Below, in pieces: positions 15,305 through 23,003 of a stretch of DNA of 33,448 nt. Position 1 is the first letter of the stretch. Every line of letters starts with the position of its first letter. Source of the DNA: Tannerella sp. (GTDB lineage Bacteria; Bacteroidota; Bacteroidia; Bacteroidales; Tannerellaceae). The notes below the pieces were generated by a model, which did not search any database, was not told where the DNA came from, and was given only the letters and a program-made list of their open reading frames with translations. The translations under genes and the position numbers were made by a program. Location: the NCBI GenBank assembly GCA_031285565.1, contig JAITVY010000112.1:1-33448 (forward strand), in the 5' to 3' direction.

Positions 15305-16438
15305 TTATTTATCCAAATACCGTGTATATTCGCACGCTGCCAGTAAAAACGCTCCTACCCCAAAGTTAGCTGTCGATTGTTTGTCGACCACTTGCCCGGG
15401 AATTGCTTTTTCGCCGATAGGCTGTACATATCCTACGGAACCGTCAGATTGCAGTGCTGTATTCTTCAGATAATTCCAACCTTTTAATGCAGCATTCATA
15501 TATTTTTCTTTTTCCAGATACCCGTTATTAATACCCCAAAACAATCCATAGGTAAAAAAGGCTGTTCCACTGGTTTCGTAGCCGGGGGCATGTGCAGGAT
15601 CCAGCATACTGCGTGTCCAGTATCCTTCAGGCTGCTGACTGGCAATAATCGCTTTTGCCATATCCTGAAAACGCTGGATATACTTTGTCCGGTTCGCATT
15701 CGTCTGCGGTAAATCTTTTATAACTTTTGCAAATGCAGCAAAAACCCATCCGTCGCCACGCGCCCAGAAATCTTTTTTTCCGTTTGCAGATGTATGTTTC
15801 GGATAAATATATTTGGCATCACGGTAATAAAGATTCGCTTCCGAATCATACATGATCTTATCTGCGTAGCTAAGGTATTCATCCAGTTTTTCCGGATAAA
15901 GCGGATTACCGGTAATATGATATAACTTAGTCATTACCGGCATCACCATATACAAACCGTCGGCCCACCACCAGTAATCATTCCGTGAGGTACTCATCTG
16001 GTATTCCATCACTTCGCGGGCACGGGCTATTTTGCGTTCGTCAGGATCAAGTACATATAAGTCCGCATACGTCTGGAAACAAGTCTGCCAATCGCCAAAA
16101 AGCACATATTCGTCTGTTTCACCATAACTATATTTCCAGTTTATTTTATCATCCGATTTGGCCCCTTTCCACTCATTATGCTCAGCCCATTTTTCGGAAT
16201 AACGGCGATATTCTTCTTTTCCCGTTAGGAAATAAGCTTCCATATTACCGGTATGGTAAGCCGCATGTTCCCAGAATGCCCATCCCGGTTCGGGATGCGT
16301 AGTTTGCCAGTGATTGTTCACTTTATGTATAATTGCCAAGACCTGCTCTTTTTCAGATGAATTGGCATTTACGCCCAAAACAACCATTGGGCATAGTAGT
16401 ATCATTATAACTGTAAATAATTTGCTTAACCGTATCAT
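15305..16438 (-). CDS. GH105 unsaturated uronyl (rhamnogalacturonyl) hydrolase
   Basis: A 377-residue exported enzyme: signal peptide about 1-25, then the alpha/alpha-barrel of GH105/GH88. GH105 enzymes remove the 4,5-unsaturated uronic acid left at the end of oligosaccharides by polysaccharide lyases. Key features are the conserved GDWQ (Asp116), WWWADGLYM with the probable catalytic Asp160, and FWARGDGWV (about 228-236). Length fits YteR/YesR. It is the last gene of the regulator-susC-susD-DUF2264 series, 128 bp after the DUF2264 gene. Its presence implies the glycan is first cut by a lyase, but no lyase gene is in the window. The exact uronic acid and linkage cannot be told from sequence. 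Confidence 0.87.
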   Translation of the reverse strand: MIRLSKLFTVIMILLCPMVVLGVNANSSEKEQVLAIIHKVNNHWQTTHPEPGWAFWEHAAYHTGNMEAYFLTGKEEYRRYSEKWAEHNEWKGAKSDDKINWKYSYGETDEYVLFGDWQTCFQTYADLYVLDPDERKIARAREVMEYQMSTSRNDYWWWADGLYMVMPVMTKLYHITGNPLYPEKLDEYLSYADKIMYDSEANLYYRDAKYIYPKHTSANGKKDFWARGDGWVFAAFAKVIKDLPQTNANRTKYIQRFQDMAKAIIASQQPEGYWTRSMLDPAHAPGYETSGTAFFTYGLFWGINNGYLEKEKYMNAALKGWNYLKNTALQSDGSVGYVQPIGEKAIPGQVVDKQSTANFGVGAFLLAACEYTRYLDK

Positions 16439-16566
16439 TTTTTGAATAATTATAGTTAAAGGAATTCAATATTCTAAGTTTGAAACGCGGATTAACACAA
16501 ATTTCCGCAGATTATCTTTTCTTCTTTCATTGTCAATTGCCAACTCCCAATTGTCATCAATTGATT

Positions 16567-17826
16567 TCAATATTCCACCGGATAATCCTTTTTAAACAAC
16601 TCGCTTTTAAATGCTTTTTTTGAAGTCCACGCTTCTTCAGGCGATGTCCAGAACGAATCTTTCTCCGGAAGCCCCAACGGCAGAAAGCTCGTAGAGGTGA
16701 GATACATACTACCGTTATTACTATACCAATCTCCCAATTCCGGTTGATGTCCGGCAAACCCGATCGTTAAATAACCATCAGAAGTAAAGTTCGACTGAGC
16801 TACAAAGATGCTTTTATGAACAGCGGTCAGGGCTGAGCGTATTTGTCCTTCGGTATGTATTTCCGAAAGCTGCTTTTTCCATGCTAATAAAGCCAACGGC
16901 TGAAAAGCGCCTGTACGGTAAGTCAGCGAACGTCCGAATGGCGGGAATGTTCCTTCCGGAGAAACAAACCGCTCCAGATGTTCGGAAAATCGTTTCATCC
17001 GTTTCAGAGCCTGTTCATATACATCCTTCCTGATTGTATTTTTTTCTACCAACACTTCCAGTATCTCTACCAGCATCGGATGAATCACAAACGAATTATA
17101 ATAATCAAAATGAAACTTCGTTCCGTCCGAATACCATCCATCTCCGACATACCATTCATTTAATTTCTGTAATGTCAGATCAATACGCATCGGATCATAG
17201 TCTTCGTCTACCATAAGCAAAAAGGCTTCATTCATGGCAGCAAACAACAACCAATTCGTATACGGAGGCTTTACACGCCTCAGAAGCTTAATTTCTGTAA
17301 TAATGCGTTGTTTCGTGGTATTATCCAAAGGTTCCCATAACTGTTTAGGGGCGCGTATTAACGCATTGGTAAAATAGGCGGAGTCGACCAACGGCTGTCC
17401 TTCTTTTCTCCAAAGCAGGTAATCGGGGCTGGAAGGATCGACCGAATGAGCGTAACTCTGCAACGCCCAATCGCGTAATTGTTTCCTTTTCTTGCCTTCA
17501 TCCGTATTGTCTTCCGGTAGCGTAAGCCAGGGAGCAACACCGGCTATTAACCGTCCGAAACATTCCATATATGTTACGGCTTTATCACGACCATCCCAAG
17601 TAGGGCTTAATTCAACCGTCATATTCTTTTGCAGTTCGCCTTTCGCCATATTCGACAAAACCGGAGATGCTATCTTATAAAGCAAATCACTCCAGTATTC
17701 CCGGTCGTTGGCTGTGACTTTCTGAGCCGTTTTCTTTTTTTGTGTTGTGGCAGCCTGCAATGTATTTCCGGTAAGCCCTGCTGCTCCCGAAACGGCTAAT
17801 GTTTTTATAAAATTTCTTCTTTCCAT
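16567..17826 (-). CDS. DUF2264 protein, probable exported glycoside hydrolase
   Basis: A 419-residue member of DUF2264 (PF10022). The ATG at 17826 gives an N-terminus with twin arginines, ERRNFIKTLAVSG then a small hydrophobic stretch, resembling a Tat export signal; the longer open frame upstream lies in repeat DNA and is rejected. Family motifs include WSDLLYKIASPVL (near 50), ELSPTWDGRDKAVTYMECFGR and DGWYSDGTKFHFDYYNSFVIHPM. The fold is an alpha/alpha-toroid similar to GH105. I recall that some DUF2264 proteins act as exo-glucuronidases (CAZy GH154), which I cannot verify here. Its place between susD and GH105 fits removal of a uronic acid or neighbouring sugar. Confidence 0.8.
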   Translation of the reverse strand: MERRNFIKTLAVSGAAGLTGNTLQAATTQKKKTAQKVTANDREYWSDLLYKIASPVLSNMAKGELQKNMTVELSPTWDGRDKAVTYMECFGRLIAGVAPWLTLPEDNTDEGKKRKQLRDWALQSYAHSVDPSSPDYLLWRKEGQPLVDSAYFTNALIRAPKQLWEPLDNTTKQRIITEIKLLRRVKPPYTNWLLFAAMNEAFLLMVDEDYDPMRIDLTLQKLNEWYVGDGWYSDGTKFHFDYYNSFVIHPMLVEILEVLVEKNTIRKDVYEQALKRMKRFSEHLERFVSPEGTFPPFGRSLTYRTGAFQPLALLAWKKQLSEIHTEGQIRSALTAVHKSIFVAQSNFTSDGYLTIGFAGHQPELGDWYSNNGSMYLTSTSFLPLGLPEKDSFWTSPEEAWTSKKAFKSELFKKDYPVEY

Positions 17827-17834
17827 ACTATAAT

Positions 17835-17866
17835 TAGTAGTTAGTAGTTGGTAGTTAGTAGAGTAG
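17835..17866. repeat. TAGTAGTT-type short tandem repeat
   Basis: A 32-bp stretch made of TAGTAG, TTAGTAG, TTGGTAG and TTAGTAG units sits directly upstream of the DUF2264 start. It could cause length variation in the leader, or be a relic of the same repeat seen at 15141-15300. Confidence 0.5.
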
Positions 17867-17879
17867 AATAATTGAAAAA

Positions 17880-17918
17880 TGACCGGTACTGTTACATTTT
17901 TGCAACAAATACCGGTCA
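17880..17918. promoter_or_regulatory. Intercistronic stem-loop between susD and the DUF2264 gene
   Basis: TGACCGGTA (17880-17888) and TACCGGTCA (17910-17918) are perfect 9-bp arms, and an inner TGTT/AACA pairing is possible inside the 21-bp loop. It lies in the 133-bp gap after the susD stop. No T run follows on the minus strand, so I prefer a partial terminator or an mRNA-stabilising hairpin that gives susCD more message than the downstream enzymes. Confidence 0.55.
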
Positions 17919-17959
17919 CACAACAATCTTTTCACCCAAATTGCCTAAAATCTAACGAA

Positions 17960-19660
17960 TCAATAACCGGGATTCTGTTCCAATACTGCATCTTTATTCA
18001 ACTGGATATCATTCAATGGTATCGGTAATAAAGTATGGAAATCCTGGAAACCTGTGATTGAATAAGAAGGAGCAGTTTCACCATTTAAGGCAATACGTGC
18101 TTTTAACGTATTTGTACGAACCAATGTCATCCTACGATTTTCTTCTGCAACCAACTCACGGATACGTTCATCCAGAATAAAATCCAGGCTAATATCACTT
18201 GCTGATACTTTTCCTAAATCAACGTTTCCTGACGAAGCACGTGATGCTTTAAAAGCACGGTCACGCAAAACATTAATATCATCCGCCGCACCCTGATTGT
18301 TTCCCTGGCGGAAACGGGCTTCGGCACGTAGTAAATAAGTTTCCCCCAGACGCATCAACGACCAGTCTTTTACAATAGCATATCCGAAGTCGTCCTGCGG
18401 ATCATATCCTCCCCATTTAGTCGGATGTGGATAATAGATTTCCATAGAGTCTTTCTCGGCCGGTGTTACAGGGTCGCCTGTTCTCACCACAATGTCTTTT
18501 ACTCCTTTACCTTCATCAACACGCCAACCATTGGCATCGATACCGATTGTCTTTTCGAAATCCGGCCGGTTATACCATAATTGGCGGCGGATGTTAAAGT
18601 TAGAATTACGGATATCACCATCAGCAAACAGGCCATATTTCACATAATTACTGATACGTAAACGTCCGTTGCCACGTCCACCGATAGAGTCGGCATTCTG
18701 CATACCTTCGATCTTATGAAAAGCCGGTACCCAGTTACGGCGTTGCTGCGGATTATCAATCGTTCCGCCATTTACATCGCGGTTGTTTTCCACCTCGAAA
18801 ATCCAGATACCTTCCGTATTACCCTGTGAGCGGCGTTGGTTACCCCAGCGGAACATATCCGAATAGTAATCGCCTCCTTCGGACAGGAACTTTCCATAAC
18901 GTGTTTCAATCAGTTTATAATTGCCTTCGGTTATAATCGGACTAACGGCTTCTTCTGCTTTTTTGAAATAAGAAGCGTCACGCATACCCATACGTAAATA
19001 TGCCTCACCAGCCATCTGGCGTGCAGCATCTTTGCTTATGCGGCTCTCTGTCGCTAATCCATTTACTGCCGGCAGATTAGCAATCGCAAATGTAAGATCG
19101 CTATCTATCAATTGGTCTATTACGGGAACTTCTTCGCGTACATAATCCGTTTTAGGAACTTTTGTTGATTCTACAACCAATGGAACTTTGCCCCAAAGCG
19201 TAACCAACATATTATAGGAATAGGCACGGAAAAACATCGCTTCCGCCTTATATGCAGCCAGTTCTGCAGCATTACCATTCGTATCGGCTTCTACCTCGGC
19301 AATAATAAGATTAGCGCGGTCAATCATCTCATATAGTCTTTCCCATAAAATGGACACATCTTTTTGATCGGCGTTCATCTGCCCATAGTTGTAAAACGCT
19401 CTTGCAGCATCAGTAATTGCTCCCGGAACCCCTACATCGGTACCCATCTGCCAACAGGCAACGAAGCCCTGCTCTTCACTTACTCCCCATAGGGCGCCAA
19501 ATGTACGATGAATACCTAAAACTTTGGCTTTATAATCTTTCACTTCCGGACCATAATTGGAATACATTTTTTCATCCAGAAAGCTGTCGCTACATGATGT
19601 CGTTCCCATTGCCAGAACGGAGGTAGCGGCTAATGCTATATATATATTCTTTAATTTCAT
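17960..19660 (-). CDS. SusD-like glycan-binding lipoprotein
   Basis: A 566-residue surface lipoprotein. The ATG at 19660 gives a signal peptide with lipobox TTSC (Cys23), followed by SDSFLDEK, the usual start of mature SusD proteins; the ATG 12 codons upstream is not needed. The RagB/SusD fold is seen in the TPR-like helices, with AEAMFFRAYSYNMLVTLWGKVPLV near 130-150 and the C-terminal RIRELVAEENRRMTLVRTNTL. SusD proteins cap the SusC barrel and capture the glycan. It lies 100 bp after susC, and the pair defines the locus as a polysaccharide utilization locus. The ligand is not predictable, but the enzymes downstream point to an acidic glycan. Confidence 0.93.
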   Translation of the reverse strand: MKLKNIYIALAATSVLAMGTTSCSDSFLDEKMYSNYGPEVKDYKAKVLGIHRTFGALWGVSEEQGFVACWQMGTDVGVPGAITDAARAFYNYGQMNADQKDVSILWERLYEMIDRANLIIAEVEADTNGNAAELAAYKAEAMFFRAYSYNMLVTLWGKVPLVVESTKVPKTDYVREEVPVIDQLIDSDLTFAIANLPAVNGLATESRISKDAARQMAGEAYLRMGMRDASYFKKAEEAVSPIITEGNYKLIETRYGKFLSEGGDYYSDMFRWGNQRRSQGNTEGIWIFEVENNRDVNGGTIDNPQQRRNWVPAFHKIEGMQNADSIGGRGNGRLRISNYVKYGLFADGDIRNSNFNIRRQLWYNRPDFEKTIGIDANGWRVDEGKGVKDIVVRTGDPVTPAEKDSMEIYYPHPTKWGGYDPQDDFGYAIVKDWSLMRLGETYLLRAEARFRQGNNQGAADDINVLRDRAFKASRASSGNVDLGKVSASDISLDFILDERIRELVAEENRRMTLVRTNTLKARIALNGETAPSYSITGFQDFHTLLPIPLNDIQLNKDAVLEQNPGY

Positions 19661-19680
19661 ACGATTATAATTATTTTTTT

Positions 19681-19770
19681 TACTTAAAATGTTCAATTTT
19701 GATTAGTCATTTTGCGTGACTCAGCAAAATCCAAATAAATTTGGCTTCTGCCTTCACTACTTAAAATGTT
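19681..19770. repeat. 13-bp direct repeats and a hairpin in the susC-susD gap
   Basis: TACTTAAAATGTT occurs at 19681-19693 and again at 19758-19770, the second copy covering the susC stop codon. Between them is a CCAAATAAATTTGG stem-loop (19731-19744). The repeats could be an ancient slippage or recombination scar, and the hairpin could adjust susD translation relative to susC. Confidence 0.5.
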
Positions 19771-22700
19771 AGATTAACACCAAAAACAAAACTTCTTGTA
19801 TAGGGATAGTTGCTTGAATCGTAAACTCTTTCATTTCTTGTATCATCCCATGTGTTACCACCACGACCTATCTGCCGCGCTTCCGGATCCCAACCGAGCC
19901 AGTCTGTAAACGTCAACAAATTACGTCCGCTAACATACATTTGCAAACCACCGATACCGATTTTATCTATAGCTGACTGTGGTAAGTTATAGCTTAAAGT
20001 AAGATCTTTCAAACGAGTAAAGCTTGCATCTTTAGGAAAACCATAACTATATTTATTAGCGTTATCATTCAAGCTTTTCCATTCGTTGCTCTTATTTTCA
20101 GCAGTCCAATATCCGATTTCCGATGGTGAATTACGACGTCCCAATTCATCTCCCGCAATATTCAAATAGGAATTATTCTTCTTCAATCCCTGAACGGTTT
20201 GAATAAAGAAACTCAATGAAAAATCTTTGTAGGTGAATGTGTTTGTGATACCGCCAATCCATTTAGGAGTCGTTTGTCCTTGTACTACTTTATCTTCATC
20301 GGGAGTAATCCTGCCATCACCATTAATATCTGCCAGTTTCAAATCGCCTGCCTTAGCCTGTGGATCCCAATCCAAATGTAGACCGGCAGCAATTTCATCT
20401 TCCTGCCAGATTCCGACCTTCTTATAATCATATATTACACTAATCGGCTGTCCGATAAACCATTTATTTCCTACATCATCTTTGCCATCCCCGTATAAGT
20501 CTTTGATTTCATTCTTATTCCAGGAGAAAACAATTGAAGAACTCCATGTAAAATCTTTTTTCACAATATTTCTTGTGTTCAGAGTTAACTCAATACCTTT
20601 ATTGGCAGTTTCTCCCATATTGGCATATACTTTATTGTAACCTGAAATCCTCGGTAAATTACGTTCCAGCAACAAATCGTTGGTAGTAGAGAAATAGGCA
20701 TCCACATTACCTGTAATACGATTATTGAACAATCCGAAGTCAACACCGACATTAAATGATTTTGTGGTTTCCCACGACAGATCAGCATTACCCATCAATT
20801 CATTCGGATGCAAAGCTGTAGAGCTTGCCCCATTCATCGGCAACTTATTTACATCCATTTTTACGCGTGATTGATATACACCAATCGCTTCATTCCCTGA
20901 TTTACCATACGAAGCCCGTAGCTTAAGATTATTCAACCAGCTCTGTTGGCTTTCCATAAAACTCTCGTTAGCAATGTTCCATCCTAAAGCGACCGAAGGG
21001 AATACGCCATATTTGTTGTTGTCGCCAAACACAGACGAACCATCACGACGTACGGTTACCGTAAATAAGTAACGGCTGTCGTACGAATAATTCAAACGGC
21101 CCATTTGCGAAACCGTTGTATACAATTCTGTTTTAGAACCGGTTTTCTGTGTTTCAGCACTACCCATGTTATTCCACAATAATTCATCGTCAATAAATTT
21201 TTCAGCTTCTGCTGTTACCTCCTGGAATTTTCTTCGTGAAGCAGCATACAGAGCTGTAATGTCGAAATGGTGCTTTTCGATATCCTTACTGTATGATAAT
21301 ATATTCTCTATCGTATAGCTGGCCGTTTCCGAATTGTAAATTTTTGCATAACCGGACGGTTTGTTCATTGTCGCGCCTTCATACGAATTTTCACGTTTAG
21401 GCATATAAGCATATCCTCCATTAAATTTATATTTCAGACCTCCTAACGGCGACCATATTTTACCAAAATCGAGATCGGCATAACCGTTGATGTTAATATT
21501 ATTCTGCCGGCGTTGTGGTTTTTGCGTTGTCCACATCAATGGATTTGTAAATAAAGTTTCACTATACATCGGATAAATGGCATAATTTCCTTCATCATCA
21601 TACATGGTAGCATACGGAGTCATGGCTTCGGCCATCAACAGATTGGCACGGCCTCCATCCCGGTTATGAAATACCATGTAAGAATTTGTTCCGACAGTGA
21701 GGTAATCCGTCACATTCATATCTATATTCGTACGAATAGAATATCTTTTATAGTTGAATCCTTCAATAATACCTTTTTGGTCCATATAGTCAGCCGAAAC
21801 ATAATATTTGACTTTTTCCGCACCACCCGAAACATTCAAACCATGATTCTGTATGATACCCGTTTTTGAAACCGCATCAATCCAGTCTGTTTCGAGTCCG
21901 TTCTTTTGATTTTCGGCCTCATATTCATATTTCACATAGTCGTTAAACATCGATTTTCCTTCATTAACAGCCGTATAATCCCGGTATAATTGTGTCATTT
22001 CCGTACCAGTGCGAAAATCCATTTTATTTGAAAAATCCTCAATACCTACATAACCATTGTAACGAACCGTAGGCTTTCCGTTTGCACCCCGTTTGGTCGT
22101 GATCAATATTACCCCATTGGCCCCATTAGTACCATAAATAGCTGTAGCTGAAGCATCTTTAAGAATTTCCATTGATTCGATATCATTCGGATTGATATCG
22201 TTTAAGGTTCCACCCGATTTGCTGATAGGTACACCGTCAACGACAACATAGGGTCCCGAATTTGCATTGATGGAATTTCGTCCGCGTACTAAAGCATCCG
22301 GAGCATCGCCCGGTATGGAAGAAGTCTGTGTAATCGTAACACCCGCAGCAGCACCCTGAACAGCTTGTAATACATTAGTAACAGGCAATTTTCCTAAACG
22401 TTCCTTAGATACCGATGTTACAGAACCGGTTACATCCGATTTTTTCTGTACACCATACCCTACTACCACCACTTCGTCCAGCGCCTGGGTATCTTCGTTT
22501 AATACAATGTTAAAAACACTCTGATTTCCCACCTGAATTTCCTGGGGTACATAACCGATATATGAGACTTGCAAAGTTGCTCCTGCAGGAACATCCAGAG
22601 AAAACTCACCATCGAGATTTGTAATAGTACCAATAGATGTTCCTTTTACTGAAACATTTGCACCAATAACCGTTTCACCGGTTTGATCGGTTACTACACC

Positions 22701-22835
22701 TGTAATTTTTTTTGTTTGTTGTTGGCTTGCAGCACTGACCGGATAGAGTTCATCTGAGTCGTGTGCAAAAGCTTTTCCCGAAAAAACAGAAAAAGTTGCC
22801 AACGCCATCGTTAAGACAAGATAACGTGTTTTCAT
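19761..22835 (-). CDS. SusC-like TonB-dependent glycan transporter
   Basis: A 1024-residue outer-membrane transporter. It has a signal peptide (about 1-24), then a carboxypeptidase-D-like domain (about 42-120, KKITGVVTDQTGETVIGANV), a TonB-box-like EVVVVGYG, and a plug domain with MEILKDASATAIYGTNGANGVILITTK, the SusC signature. A long barrel follows and ends in NLTF. With SusD it imports oligosaccharides using TonB energy. It is the first of the transport genes and lies 159 bp after the regulator gene on the same strand. The leader contains a stem-loop touching the start codon, and two direct repeats that may bind the regulator. Length is typical. Confidence 0.95.
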   Translation of the reverse strand: MKTRYLVLTMALATFSVFSGKAFAHDSDELYPVSAASQQQTKKITGVVTDQTGETVIGANVSVKGTSIGTITNLDGEFSLDVPAGATLQVSYIGYVPQEIQVGNQSVFNIVLNEDTQALDEVVVVGYGVQKKSDVTGSVTSVSKERLGKLPVTNVLQAVQGAAAGVTITQTSSIPGDAPDALVRGRNSINANSGPYVVVDGVPISKSGGTLNDINPNDIESMEILKDASATAIYGTNGANGVILITTKRGANGKPTVRYNGYVGIEDFSNKMDFRTGTEMTQLYRDYTAVNEGKSMFNDYVKYEYEAENQKNGLETDWIDAVSKTGIIQNHGLNVSGGAEKVKYYVSADYMDQKGIIEGFNYKRYSIRTNIDMNVTDYLTVGTNSYMVFHNRDGGRANLLMAEAMTPYATMYDDEGNYAIYPMYSETLFTNPLMWTTQKPQRRQNNININGYADLDFGKIWSPLGGLKYKFNGGYAYMPKRENSYEGATMNKPSGYAKIYNSETASYTIENILSYSKDIEKHHFDITALYAASRRKFQEVTAEAEKFIDDELLWNNMGSAETQKTGSKTELYTTVSQMGRLNYSYDSRYLFTVTVRRDGSSVFGDNNKYGVFPSVALGWNIANESFMESQQSWLNNLKLRASYGKSGNEAIGVYQSRVKMDVNKLPMNGASSTALHPNELMGNADLSWETTKSFNVGVDFGLFNNRITGNVDAYFSTTNDLLLERNLPRISGYNKVYANMGETANKGIELTLNTRNIVKKDFTWSSSIVFSWNKNEIKDLYGDGKDDVGNKWFIGQPISVIYDYKKVGIWQEDEIAAGLHLDWDPQAKAGDLKLADINGDGRITPDEDKVVQGQTTPKWIGGITNTFTYKDFSLSFFIQTVQGLKKNNSYLNIAGDELGRRNSPSEIGYWTAENKSNEWKSLNDNANKYSYGFPKDASFTRLKDLTLSYNLPQSAIDKIGIGGLQMYVSGRNLLTFTDWLGWDPEARQIGRGGNTWDDTRNERVYDSSNYPYTRSFVFGVNLTF

Positions 22836-22898
22836 GCATCAATAGATTTGTAAATTAATAAACATTAAAGAGGTTGTTTTTGCCTCTTAGCTGATGCA
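22835..22898 (-). promoter_or_regulatory. susC leader stem-loop reaching the start codon
   Basis: On the minus strand TGCATCA (22898-22892) can pair with TGATGCA (22841-22835), whose last base is the A of the susC ATG. Inside is a second stem, AAGAGG/CCTCTT (22888-22883 with 22873-22868). If formed in the mRNA, the outer stem would partly block initiation, a plausible target for a small RNA or protein. Confidence 0.4.
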
Positions 22899-22969
22899 AA
22901 AAAAGTGTTTGATGAACAATTATAGGTAGAAATATACGTCAAAAAAGTAGAAGAAAAGGAAATGCTGCA

Positions 22970-23003
22970 AATTACACTCTTTTTTGAAATATAATTACAC
23001 TCT
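22970..23003 (-). promoter_or_regulatory. Direct repeats, candidate site of the hybrid regulator
   Basis: AATTACACTCT occurs at 22970-22980 and exactly again at 22993-23003 (AGAGTGTAATT on the minus strand). The repeat period is 23 bp, about two helical turns, as expected for two AraC-type domains binding one face of DNA. The site begins 135 bp upstream of the susC start and runs into the end of the regulator gene. Confidence 0.55.

Noticed and set aside
17827..17919. N-terminal extension of the DUF2264 protein
   Set aside because: It is encoded by the TAGTAGTT repeat and the intercistronic stem-loop, and would hide the twin-arginine export signal.
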